Assembly: GCA_964604675.1 (NCBI GenBank)
Contig: CAZSAT010000051.1
Location: 1 to 46,349 of the forward strand
Direction: 5' to 3'
Length of the DNA: 46,349 nt
Origin: CAZSAT01 sp964604675
GTDB taxonomy: Bacteria > Myxococcota_A > UBA796 > CAJQPC01
Below the pieces are notes generated by a model, which saw nothing but the letters and a program-made list of their open reading frames with translations, did no database searches and was not told the origin of the DNA. Of the stretch, positions 22,019 to 30,697 are shown piece by piece (position 1 is the first letter of the stretch; every line of letters begins with the position of its first letter). The translations under genes were made by a program, and so were the position numbers.

Positions 22019-25000
22019 CCACCTCTCGCCTCCTGCTCGGCCTCGGTCTCGGCCTGGTCCCCCTCGCGCTCGCTTCCGGCGGCCCGGACGACGGGGGCTA
22101 TGTCTTCGCGGAGACCACCGACGACGACGGTCCGCCTCACCACGTGATGGATGCCGAGCTCACCGACCTGGCGCTGACGGACGAGGACACCGGTCTGGTG
22201 GCGCTGCCGTTCGACGTGGACTGGTACGACGTGGCCCTGGATCAGGTGCTGGTCGGCGACAACGCCACCGCGTTCTTCTACGGTAGCCAGGCCCAGGGCG
22301 ACGCGGTCTGTCCGGCCGACGGTGGGGACTGGGAGGGCATCGCGGCGCTCTGGGCCGACCACGACGCCGACAGCGTGGGCTGGGGTGTCGTCGGGTACTA
22401 CCCACACCGCGTGGTCGTGCTGGACTGGCAGGGCCTGCACCCCGACGGCGTCGCCGGTGACGGCCGGGTCCAGGTCTGGCTGCAGGAGGCCACCGACGAG
22501 GTGGTGGTGGTGCTCGACGACGTGGACTTCGGCGACGCCAGCTACGACGGCGGCGCGGGCATGGCGGTGGGGGTGCAGGCCAACGACGTCGTGGGGTTGC
22601 CCTGGAGCTGCGAGGGCGGACTGACCAGCGGGAGCTCCGCGTGGTTCGGACCGCAGGACGCGCGACCGGATGCCGCGGAGATCGGCCTGTCCGAGGTGAG
22701 CCTGTTGTTCTACGGCTCGGACGACAGCGACCAGGCGGGCTCGTTGACCACCGCGGGCGACGTGAACGACGATGGCCTGGCGGACCTGCTCGTCGGGGCG
22801 CCCGGCGGTGACGCCGTGGCGCTCTGGTACGGCGGTCCGGGCCTGGCCGGAGACGAGCTCGACGCCGCGGACGTCACCTTGACGGGCGACGCCGGGGACG
22901 AGTTCGGCGCGGCCGTGGCGGTCGTGGATCTCGACGGCGACGGGCAGGCGGAGATCGCCGTCGGTGCGCCGGAGAACGACACGGCGGACACGAACGCCGG
23001 CGTGGTCTACCTGCTCGACACCAGCGAGCTCGCCACCTCGGTGGACCTCTCGACCGACGCGCACGCGTTCCTCACGGGTCCGGCGGGCGTCGGCGCGCGT
23101 GTCGGGGCCACGCTCCACGGGCCTGGCGACGTGGATGGCGACGGCTACGGCGACCTGCTCGTCGGAGCGCCGGAGGACGACACGGTCGCGACCAACGCTG
23201 GCGCGGTGTACCTCTGGTCTGGCGGAACGGTGTCGGGCACCTCCGACCTGAGCGCTTCTCCGTCGTTTCTCGGGGAGCTGGTCACCGATCGGCTCGGTTC
23301 GAGCCTGGCCGGCGCGGACGTCGACGGCGACGGCCTCTCGGAGCTGGTCTTCGGCGCGCCGTACCACGACGCCGGCAGCGGCGACGAGGGCAGGACCTAC
23401 GTCGTCGCGGGCGCTGCCTGGAGCGGCGCGAACGACGTCGCCGCGGTCGCCACGGCAGACTTCACAGGAGACTCGGGGAGCGACCAGCTGGGCGCCGGCC
23501 TGCTGCTCTTCGATCTGGACGGCGATGGCCTCACCGACCTCCTCACGGGCGTGCCGGCCGAAGACGGTGCCGCGCCGAATGGCGGCGCGGTCCTGCTGTT
23601 CAGCGACCTGTCGACCTGGACGGGCAGCTTCATGGGCGGCGACGCCGACGCCGCGATCTACGGCGACTCGTCGGGCGATGGCTTCGGGTCCTCGTTGGCG
23701 GCCAGCGATCTCGACGCCGATGGCCAGGACGACCTGGTGGTCGCCGGAGCGGCTGCGGACCATGGCGCGCCGTCCGGCGGTGCCGTGTGGGCCTGGCGCA
23801 CGCTGCCGTCCAGCGGTGGCGTGGCCTCCGACGCCGATCACCGTCTCGACGGGCAACTCAGCGGGGCCTCGGCCGGGACCTCGCTGGCGAGCGCCGGCGA
23901 CATGAACGGCGACGGCTACGGCGACGTCGCGGTGGGTTCGCCCTTCGCATCGGTCTTCGGCCCGACCCTAAATGGGTTGGTGAGTGTCTGGAGCTACTAC
24001 CCTTCGTTCCTCGACGAGGACGGCGACGGGGTGGTCGCGTGGGCGTCGAGCGGACCCGACTGCGGCGACGACGACCCGCTGATCTACCCAGGGGCCGGCG
24101 AGGACACCGCCACCGACACCGCGCTGACCATCGACGACGACGACTGCGATGGCTGGATCGATGGTGCCTACCGCAGCCGCACCCGCGCGGACTGGTGGGG
24201 CTGGGACCTGGCCGAGTTCCTGGGTGACCCGGCCACCACGCGCTTCGACTTCGACAGCGGCACCGCGGGCACCTCGGTGGCCACCCTGCACAGCGCGGAG
24301 GGGCTGACCCTGTCCGCCTCGGGTTCGGTGACGGCGGACACCTCCGTGGGCGGCGCCACGGCGGACGGGCTCGCGGCGCGGGTCGGCTCCGGCACCACCA
24401 ACAGCGTCACGCTGAGCTTCTCCGAGCCGGTCGACGCGCTCTCCTTCCAGCTCCTCGATGCCGAAGCGCCCTTCTACCTGGCGGCCTGGAACCGGGACGG
24501 CGACCCGCTGGCCGGCGGCTACGTGACCTTCGAACACGATGGCAACAACGTGCCGGGCGGCCGCTTCGTGGGATTTCTGTTCGACGAGGGCGTCGAGACC
24601 CTCTGGATCGCCTCGACGGCCGGCGCCACGTGGGGCTTCGACGATCTGGACGTCGCCTGGACCGCCGACTCGGACCGGGACGGTGACGGCTACTCGCTGG
24701 GGGACGGCGACTGCGACGACGACGACGCTGCCGCGAGTCCAGGCGGGGAGGAGCTGCTGGACGACGGCGTCGACAACGACTGCGATGGCACCACCGACGC
24801 CGGCACGTCGGAGGTGGAAGAGGACGACGCGGTCTGGACCGGCGACGTCTCGGTCGACGTGACGCGGCTCGACTTCGAGGAGCTCGACGATGGCGAGGTG
24901 GTCGACGACGACTACGACAGCCTTGGGGTGAACGTGGACGGCCTCGTCGTCACCACCGACGTCGACGGCGCCGCGCCGGTGGATGCCCAGGGGGCGCTTG

Positions 25001-27834
25001 CCACCACGTCGGTCACCCTCACCTTCGACGAGCTCCAGCCGGGTGTGGGCTTCCAGCTGCTCGACGGGTTCGGGGTCTTCACGGCGCTTGGCTACGTCGA
25101 CGGCAGCCTGATCTACGAGAACACGATCACGGTGGCGGAAGAGGACGTCGACGGCGGCAGCTTCCACGGGCTGCTCTACGGCTACGGCGTCGACGAGCTC
25201 GTGATCGCGGGACCGGTCGCCGACACCTGGGGGCTCGACGACGTCGTCTTCGCCACCCTCGGGCTCGACGATGCCGACGGCGACGGTCTCACCGAGGCCG
25301 ACGGGGACTGCGATGACGACGATGCCACCACCTACCCTGGCGCCGAGGACACCTGGTACGACGGCGTGGACAGCGACTGCGCCGGCGACGACGACTACGA
25401 CGCCGACGGGGACGGCTACTCCAGCGACGGCTTCGAAGGGCTCGACTGCAACGACAGCGACGCGTCGACCAACCCGAGCGCCGCCGAGGTCTGGTACGAC
25501 GGCACCGACAGCGACTGCGCCGGCGACGACGACTACGACTCGGACGGGGACGGTCACCGCTCCGAGGAGTACGGCGGGGACGACTGCGAGGACGCCGACA
25601 GCTCGGTGAGCCCGTCCGCCGAAGAGGTCTTCTACGACGGCATCGACGACAACTGCTATGCCTTCGACGACGACGACGCGGACGGCGACGGCTGGGGCGC
25701 CACGGGCGGGGCGCCCGGCGAGCTCGGCGGCGGGGACTGCGACGACGGCGCCACTGCGACCTACCCGGGCGCGAGCGACAGCTGGTACGACGGCGTAGAC
25801 AGCGACTGCGGCGGCGAGAGCGACTACGACGCGGACGGCGACGGCTACGACAACCAGCTCTACGGCGGCGACGACTGCAACGACGCGGCCGCCCAGCAGA
25901 ACCCCGGCGCCGACGACACCTGCTACGACGGCGTCGATCAGGACTGCGCGGGGGACGACGACTACGACTGCGATGGCGACGGGCACGCGCTCGAGCCCCG
26001 TGGCGGCGACTGCGACGACGACGACCCGAGCGTGAACCCGGACGCGACCGAGAGCGACGACGAGGACGGTGTGGACGAGGACTGTGACGGCACCGACGAA
26101 TGGGACGACGACGGCGACGGGTTTCGGGGCGTCGAGGACGGCGGTGAGGACTGCGACGACGAGGACGCGGCGATCCACCCCGACGCTGTGGAGATCTGCT
26201 ACGACGGCGTCGACGACAACTGCAGCGGGCACTCCGACGACGACTGCGACGAGGACGGCGAGGACCGGATCGCGGCAGGCGGCTCGGACTGCAACGATCT
26301 GGACCCCGACATCGGGCCGACGGCGCGGGAGGTCTGCTACGACGGCATCGACCAGGACTGCGCGGGCGATTCCGACGAGTTCGACTGCGACGGCGATGGC
26401 TTCGACAGCGACACCTACGGCGGCGCCGACTGCGACGACGACGACGCGGACGTGAACCCGGACGCGACGGAAGAGCCCTACAACACGGTGGACGAGGACT
26501 GCTCGGGCGACGCGAGCTACGACGCGGACGAGGACGGCTTCGACGGCGCGTTCTACGGCGGCGACGACTGCGACGACGACGACCCGTCCGTCCACCCCGA
26601 CGCAGCAGAGGTCTGCTACGACGGGGTCGACGACAACTGCAGCGGTCACGACGACGCCGACTGCGACGAGGATGGCTACGACGCCGCGCTGCTCGGCGGG
26701 GACGACTGCGACGACGGCGACGACGCCGTCCACCCCGGGGCCACCGAGGTCTGGTACGACGGCGTGGACGGCGACTGCGCGGGGGACTCGGACGACGACG
26801 CCGATGCGGACGGCTGGGACGTGGCGGACGACTGCGACGACGCCGAGCCCACGACCTACCCGGGGGCGAGCGACTTCTGGTACGACGGCGTGGACGCCGA
26901 CTGCGACTTCGCAAGCGACTACGACGCCGACGGGGACGGCTTCGACGTCGACTTCTACGGGGGACTCGACTGCGACGACACCGATCCTGACGTGTCACCA
27001 GCGGCGGTCGAGGTCTGGTACGACGGCGTGGACGGCGACTGCTCGGGTGACGCCGACGCCGACGCAGACGCCGACGGCTTCCCCGTGGCCGACGACTGCG
27101 ACGACAACGACGCGGAGGTGCATCCGTCGGCGGCCGAGATCTGGTACGACGGTGTCGACACGGACTGCGCCGGCGACTCCGACTTCGACGCCGACGCGGA
27201 TGGCGCGGACGCCTCGAGCGCAGGTGGTACGGACTGTGACGATGCCGACGCCGCGGTCGGTCCGCATGCCGAAGAGGTCTGGTACGACGGCTTCGATCAG
27301 GACTGCGACGGTGGCAGCGACCTGGATGCGGACGGCGACGGCGTGGACGCCGCGAGCGAGGGCGGCGCGGACTGCGACGATGCGCGCGCCGACGTGTACC
27401 CGGGTGCCGCTGACTCCTGGTACGACGGCGTGGACAGCGACTGCGCTGGCGACGACGACTTCGACGCGGACCTCGACGGCTACCAGGCCGAGGCGTGGGG
27501 TGGCGAGGACTGCGACGACCTGTCTGCTGACGTGTCGCCGGCGGTGAGCGGGGACGACTGCGGGAACGGCGACGAAGACTGCGACGGGCTGGTCGACGAG
27601 GACTGCGTCGTGCCGGTCGACACGGACGGCACGGCCATCGACACGGGGGACCCGGTCAAGCCAGACGACACCGATCCTCCGGTCGAGGATCTGCCCGAGG
27701 ATCCGGTCGGTCCGGAGGCGGAGCTCTACGAGCCACCCCCACTCGAGAGTCGCTGTGGGTGCAGCGGCGGGGCGGGGGCGAGCGGCCTGTGGGTGTTGGC
27801 GCTCGCCGTGGGCCTGCGCCGTCGGAGGCGTTGA
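22015..27834 (+). CDS. Giant secreted FG-GAP / Asp-rich metal-binding repeat protein with MYXO-CTERM-type tail
   Basis: A 1,939-residue surface protein. Signal peptide at 1-22 (LLLGLGLGLVPLALA). Residues about 25-225: undefined domain. Residues 240-665: seven FG-GAP repeats (for example DVNDDGLADLLVGAP, DVDGDGYGDLLVGAP, DMNGDGYGDVAVGSP), enough for one integrin-alpha-type seven-bladed propeller with Ca-binding loops. Then metal-binding-motif repeats (MopE-like, DGDGY...GGDDCDD...YDGVDxDC): one at 666-718, one at 888-932, and 17 in tandem at about 1085-1864; two related beta domains (721-887 and 939-1083) separate them. A Pro/Asp/Thr linker ends in SRCGCSGGAGASGLWVLALA plus Arg residues, a MYXO-CTERM-type sorting signal. 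GTG 22015 is used because the signal peptide begins there. Probably calcium-dependent adhesion or matrix; exact role unknown. Confidence 0.9.
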   Translation: MTTSRLLLGLGLGLVPLALASGGPDDGGYVFAETTDDDGPPHHVMDAELTDLALTDEDTGLVALPFDVDWYDVALDQVLVGDNATAFFYGSQAQGDAVCPADGGDWEGIAALWADHDADSVGWGVVGYYPHRVVVLDWQGLHPDGVAGDGRVQVWLQEATDEVVVVLDDVDFGDASYDGGAGMAVGVQANDVVGLPWSCEGGLTSGSSAWFGPQDARPDAAEIGLSEVSLLFYGSDDSDQAGSLTTAGDVNDDGLADLLVGAPGGDAVALWYGGPGLAGDELDAADVTLTGDAGDEFGAAVAVVDLDGDGQAEIAVGAPENDTADTNAGVVYLLDTSELATSVDLSTDAHAFLTGPAGVGARVGATLHGPGDVDGDGYGDLLVGAPEDDTVATNAGAVYLWSGGTVSGTSDLSASPSFLGELVTDRLGSSLAGADVDGDGLSELVFGAPYHDAGSGDEGRTYVVAGAAWSGANDVAAVATADFTGDSGSDQLGAGLLLFDLDGDGLTDLLTGVPAEDGAAPNGGAVLLFSDLSTWTGSFMGGDADAAIYGDSSGDGFGSSLAASDLDADGQDDLVVAGAAADHGAPSGGAVWAWRTLPSSGGVASDADHRLDGQLSGASAGTSLASAGDMNGDGYGDVAVGSPFASVFGPTLNGLVSVWSYYPSFLDEDGDGVVAWASSGPDCGDDDPLIYPGAGEDTATDTALTIDDDDCDGWIDGAYRSRTRADWWGWDLAEFLGDPATTRFDFDSGTAGTSVATLHSAEGLTLSASGSVTADTSVGGATADGLAARVGSGTTNSVTLSFSEPVDALSFQLLDAEAPFYLAAWNRDGDPLAGGYVTFEHDGNNVPGGRFVGFLFDEGVETLWIASTAGATWGFDDLDVAWTADSDRDGDGYSLGDGDCDDDDAAASPGGEELLDDGVDNDCDGTTDAGTSEVEEDDAVWTGDVSVDVTRLDFEELDDGEVVDDDYDSLGVNVDGLVVTTDVDGAAPVDAQGALATTSVTLTFDELQPGVGFQLLDGFGVFTALGYVDGSLIYENTITVAEEDVDGGSFHGLLYGYGVDELVIAGPVADTWGLDDVVFATLGLDDADGDGLTEADGDCDDDDATTYPGAEDTWYDGVDSDCAGDDDYDADGDGYSSDGFEGLDCNDSDASTNPSAAEVWYDGTDSDCAGDDDYDSDGDGHRSEEYGGDDCEDADSSVSPSAEEVFYDGIDDNCYAFDDDDADGDGWGATGGAPGELGGGDCDDGATATYPGASDSWYDGVDSDCGGESDYDADGDGYDNQLYGGDDCNDAAAQQNPGADDTCYDGVDQDCAGDDDYDCDGDGHALEPRGGDCDDDDPSVNPDATESDDEDGVDEDCDGTDEWDDDGDGFRGVEDGGEDCDDEDAAIHPDAVEICYDGVDDNCSGHSDDDCDEDGEDRIAAGGSDCNDLDPDIGPTAREVCYDGIDQDCAGDSDEFDCDGDGFDSDTYGGADCDDDDADVNPDATEEPYNTVDEDCSGDASYDADEDGFDGAFYGGDDCDDDDPSVHPDAAEVCYDGVDDNCSGHDDADCDEDGYDAALLGGDDCDDGDDAVHPGATEVWYDGVDGDCAGDSDDDADADGWDVADDCDDAEPTTYPGASDFWYDGVDADCDFASDYDADGDGFDVDFYGGLDCDDTDPDVSPAAVEVWYDGVDGDCSGDADADADADGFPVADDCDDNDAEVHPSAAEIWYDGVDTDCAGDSDFDADADGADASSAGGTDCDDADAAVGPHAEEVWYDGFDQDCDGGSDLDADGDGVDAASEGGADCDDARADVYPGAADSWYDGVDSDCAGDDDFDADLDGYQAEAWGGEDCDDLSADVSPAVSGDDCGNGDEDCDGLVDEDCVVPVDTDGTAIDTGDPVKPDDTDPPVEDLPEDPVGPEAELYEPPPLESRCGCSGGAGASGLWVLALAVGLRRRRR
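25270..27606 (+). repeat. Seventeen tandem copies of a ~138-bp Asp-rich coding repeat
   Basis: Imperfect in-frame repeats of about 42-48 codons encode D-x-DGDGY...GGxDCDD...P-x-A-x-E-x-WYDGVDxDC(A/S)GD. GAC codons dominate, and the antisense strand therefore carries long spurious open frames. Copies differ in most spacer residues while Asp, Cys and WYDGVD positions persist. Confidence 0.9.
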
Positions 27835-27847
27835 GCGTGCCTGGCCG

Positions 27848-28240
27848 CTACGGCTCGACCATCATGACCATCTGGGCGGCGACCGCTTCGGGCGCTGGCA
27901 CCATGCCGGTGATCTGCGTGTAGTCGAAGCGTGCGACCACGCGGATGGTGTCGTAGCCGCTGGCCTGGGTGGTGACCGTGGCGGTGACCTGGCAGGAGGG
28001 GATGGCGTCGCAGTCGAGACCAAAGCCCTTCAAGACCTTGCGCGTCTGGGTCTCTGCGGTGCTGACCGGGTCGTCGGAGCGCACCGAGAGCCGCGTGCCG
28101 TCTCGCACGCTGTTGGTCACCGACGTGAGCTGGAAGAAGTAGGTGCCGTACTCGACCACGGCCAGCGTGATGAACACGAGGATGGGCAGCGTGAGCGCGA
28201 ACTCGATGGCGGACGCCCCACGGCGTTCTAGACGCTTCAT
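27848..28240 (-). CDS. TadE-like pseudopilin
   Basis: A 130-residue protein with the TadE signature RRGASAIEFALTLPILVFI: a prepilin-type N-terminus with Glu, one membrane helix, and a periplasmic domain with a Cys pair (GLDCDAIPSCQV). TadE-type pseudopilins help assemble Flp pili. The ATG at 28240 overlaps the stop of the upstream TadE-like gene (ATGA). It is convergent with the giant protein gene, only 13 bases between stops. It is the last gene of a TadG-TadE-TadE unit. Confidence 0.85.
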   Translation of the reverse strand: MKRLERRGASAIEFALTLPILVFITLAVVEYGTYFFQLTSVTNSVRDGTRLSVRSDDPVSTAETQTRKVLKGFGLDCDAIPSCQVTATVTTQASGYDTIRVVARFDYTQITGMVPAPEAVAAQMVMMVEP

Positions 28241-28647
28241 TGTTTCTGCTCCACGAGCATCACGCTGGCGGCGCTCATCTCGGTCGGCACCGGCACCATG
28301 TCGATGAGCGGGTCGTAGCCCACGTCGAGCTGGCACTCCAGGGTCATCGAGGGCCAGGAGCCGCTGATCTCCACCTGGGGTTCACAGCTGGTCGAGCTGC
28401 CCGACGCGCAGTCGATCCCCCAGCTCGCCAGGTAGTCCTCCATCGACTCCTCGGCGGTCTCGACCGGGCCGGGCACGTCGTCGGGGTGGACTGCAGAGCC
28501 CTCCCGACAGCCGACCCGGACCGCTTCGATCACGGTGGAGCGCTGGAAGAAGACCCAGCCCCACTCCATCATGCCCGTGACCACGGTCAGGAAGACCGGC
28601 ATGATGAGCGCGAACTCGATGGCGGAGTGTCCGGAGCGGCGGCTCAT
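28237..28647 (-). CDS. TadE-like pseudopilin
   Basis: A 136-residue protein beginning MSRRSGHSAIEFALIMPVF, the TadE motif, with one membrane helix and a periplasmic domain containing three Cys (VGCREG, GIDCASG, TSCEP). Its start codon shares one base with the stop of the TadG-like gene (TGATG) and its stop overlaps the next start, so all three are translationally coupled. It probably pairs with its neighbour as TadE/TadF do. Confidence 0.85.
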   Translation of the reverse strand: MSRRSGHSAIEFALIMPVFLTVVTGMMEWGWVFFQRSTVIEAVRVGCREGSAVHPDDVPGPVETAEESMEDYLASWGIDCASGSSTSCEPQVEISGSWPSMTLECQLDVGYDPLIDMVPVPTEMSAASVMLVEQKQ

Positions 28648-29849
28648 CACTTCACCAGCGCGATGGGGATGGACTGCGCGATCTCGAGCAGGATGTCGGG
28701 CAGCTCCTCGGGGTCGGGCGTCTCGTAGAAGGAGCCGTTGCCGCGCACCAGGCTCTCCATGTAGGCCGACTGTTCCGCGTAGGCGGAGCCCGTGCTGTTG
28801 TTGAAGCTGACCGAGTAGATCGAGATCTCCTCCTCGTCCGCCCAGTCGGCCATCGACAGGCCGTAGGAGCGGCGCCAGGACTCGCAGGCGGCCTTCTGGT
28901 ACCGGTTCCTCAAGGGACACTCCGGCTTGCCGTCGCTCACGAGCACGATGCTCTTGACCGCTCGATCGCTGCCTTCCTCGGTGAGCTCGGTGATCGCCTG
29001 GAAGAGGCCGTCACCCTGGTTCGTGCCCGTGTCGGAGGGGTAGGCCGCAGGCTCGTAGGGGTAGTTGCAGCGCGTCATGTTCGGGGCTGAGTGGTAGTAG
29101 TAGCCGCGGTAGATGCGATCCCAGGGGGAGTAGCTGCGGTCGCACCAGGTCAGGTAGGCGTCCCACTGGTCGTAGATGGTGGTGTACTCGTCGACCACTT
29201 CGGACAGCGGGGTCCAGACCTCGGCCCCTCCCACGAAGGTGGCCATGCCGATGCTGTCGCCCGGGAAGTTGTTGTCGCCCATGTATTCGAGGAAGGTGAG
29301 CACCGCGTCGCGTGCTTCGGGCATCTCGTCAGCGAAGGAGCCGGTGACGTCCTGGGCGATCATCACCTCGCGAGGAAGCAGCGCCCCCACCGCGGCGCCA
29401 GACGAGCCGACCGACGCGAGGTCCTGGTCGAACATCGGCATCAGGAACATGGAGATGGGCCCGTCCGGGCTGTCGTTGTTCCGCCGGACCTGCACGCGCA
29501 CGCCGTTCGCGTAGTCGGCGCTCGCGTCCCACGCGATCTCGGACGGCAGGTCCCAGTCCCAGGCGCCGAACTCGATGTCGACAAGCGGGTCGACCGTGAC
29601 GTCGTCTCCGGCCACGTAGTTCATGGCCATCACCTCCTGGGCGACCGCCATGGCCTCGTCGGCATCGCCGGTCTGTCGGAGCGTGACCAGCGCGGCGTGG
29701 GTGCCGGCATCGGCCGCGTTCTGCGCTTCGAAGCGCGCCAGTCGGAGGTAGCTCACGTCGATCGCGAGCGCGGCGAAGCCGAGCAGCACCGACAGCGTGA
29801 CCCCGATGATGACGGCGTAGCTGCCCCGACGGGACGAGAGGCGTGCCAT
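28647..29849 (-). CDS. TadG-like protein with von Willebrand A domain
   Basis: A 400-residue membrane-tethered protein. The N-terminus RRGSYAVIIGVTLSVLLGFAALAIDVSYL is the TadG/TadE-type anchor, then AADAGTHAAL typical of TadG. The VWA domain starts around 160 with a metal-ion site D167-V-T169-G-S171 (DxTxS), later TNQGDGLFQAI and KSIVLVSDGKPEC supplying remaining ligands, so metal binding looks intact. Cys and Tyr-rich insert at about 240-290 (YRGYYYHSAPNMTRC). AGGAG precedes the ATG at 29849, with TACCGT 19 bases upstream as possible -10. Heads a three-gene Tad unit; the pilin genes lie 17 kb away and the Tad motor is outside the window. Confidence 0.87.
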   Translation of the reverse strand: MARLSSRRGSYAVIIGVTLSVLLGFAALAIDVSYLRLARFEAQNAADAGTHAALVTLRQTGDADEAMAVAQEVMAMNYVAGDDVTVDPLVDIEFGAWDWDLPSEIAWDASADYANGVRVQVRRNNDSPDGPISMFLMPMFDQDLASVGSSGAAVGALLPREVMIAQDVTGSFADEMPEARDAVLTFLEYMGDNNFPGDSIGMATFVGGAEVWTPLSEVVDEYTTIYDQWDAYLTWCDRSYSPWDRIYRGYYYHSAPNMTRCNYPYEPAAYPSDTGTNQGDGLFQAITELTEEGSDRAVKSIVLVSDGKPECPLRNRYQKAACESWRRSYGLSMADWADEEEISIYSVSFNNSTGSAYAEQSAYMESLVRGNGSFYETPDPEELPDILLEIAQSIPIALVK

Positions 29850-29893
29850 GAGGACTCCTGGATGCCCCACGGTACCTCGTCGCGCGCGCGCTC

Positions 29894-29925
29894 GGAGAAG
29901 TTTTTCCTCCTGGAAAAAATCTTCC
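29894..29925 (-). terminator. AT-rich imperfect hairpin between lipoprotein and TadG-like gene
   Basis: GGAGAAGTTTTTCC (29894-29907) and GGAAAAAATCTTCC (29912-29925) form an imperfect 14-base stem with a TCCT loop, immediately after the lipoprotein stop on the minus strand. It stands out as AT-rich in this GC-rich region. A terminator or attenuator is the likely role; there is no T tract after the stem itself. Confidence 0.45.
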
Positions 29926-29926
29926 C

Positions 29927-30697
29927 TCAGTACCCTGGTAGCTGGACGTGGAACCAGGGCTCGCAGAGCTCCACCTCGGCGCCCTCGATGGTCGTGGTCG
30001 GGCAGGCGGCGCAGGTGGGGTCGGGGTCGCCGAGCGACATCGCCGCGGTGTTGGCGCCCGCCAACGTGACCGTGCCCAGGGAGGGGTAGGGGCAGTTGCT
30101 GAACCAACCACTCGCCACCTGATCGACGGAGAGCTCCGCCGTGCCCCAGTGCTCGAGCCCGACGGTCCCGATGGCGCTGTCGAGGGTGGGGAAGCCGGAC
30201 GACACGCCGACCGCGCCCTCCACGTCGATCCACACGAGCACCGCGTCGCGCTCGTCGGTGTAGTCGAGCGACAGCTTGGCTTCGAAGAGCTGGTCGCTGC
30301 CCTCGCTCCACCAGGCGTAGCGGCCGTCGAGGATCCAGGTGATCGCCTGCGATTGCTCGGTGCCCTGGAGCACCGCAGCCTCGGGGAGGGTGACCCCGAA
30401 GCCGTCGGCGGACAGCTCGCGGCGGTCGGCCGAGCTCAGCTCTGCGGTGCCGTGCCACTGCGCGCCGTACATGTCGGTGCAACCCCCCACGAGCTCGACG
30501 AGCTCGGTGCTGTCGTCGACCTCGGGACAGAAGGGGTCGGCGAGTGCGTCGAGGGAGGACGCGAAGAACTGGAGCGCGAGCAGGTTGTCCGGGTTGGCTG
30601 CGACCAGCAGCCGGTCGATCTCGCTGGCCTCTGCGAAGCGACCGGGTTCGTCGGGGATGCTGTCCGGCATTGGCGTGCACGCGGCCAACCAGAGCAT
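29927..30697 (-). CDS. Hypothetical lipoprotein, coupled to the rhomboid-like gene
   Basis: A 256-residue lipoprotein with minimal signal MLWLAAC (Cys7). The mature part is beta-rich with two related segments, MYGAQWHGTAELSSADRREL and VGLEHWGTAELSVDQVASG, hinting at an internal duplication, and Cys pairs (FCPEV, GGCTD, TCAACP, ELCEP). No family recognised. Its ATG shares one base with the stop of the rhomboid-like gene (TGATG), so both are read from one mRNA. The hairpin at 29894-29925 follows its stop. Confidence 0.72.
   Translation of the reverse strand: MLWLAACTPMPDSIPDEPGRFAEASEIDRLLVAANPDNLLALQFFASSLDALADPFCPEVDDSTELVELVGGCTDMYGAQWHGTAELSSADRRELSADGFGVTLPEAAVLQGTEQSQAITWILDGRYAWWSEGSDQLFEAKLSLDYTDERDAVLVWIDVEGAVGVSSGFPTLDSAIGTVGLEHWGTAELSVDQVASGWFSNCPYPSLGTVTLAGANTAAMSLGDPDPTCAACPTTTIEGAEVELCEPWFHVQLPGY

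Noticed and set aside
23968..26733. Very long open frame (921 codons) on the minus strand, and another at 25289-26998
   Set aside because: They mirror the GAC-rich repeats of the giant gene; the translations are low-complexity Val/Asp or Arg/Ser strings without starts, signals or domains.
25270..27606. Tandem repeats resembling a CRISPR array or minisatellite
   Set aside because: The unit is about 138 bp, in frame, with drifting sequence and conserved amino-acid positions; there are no short identical repeats with unique spacers.
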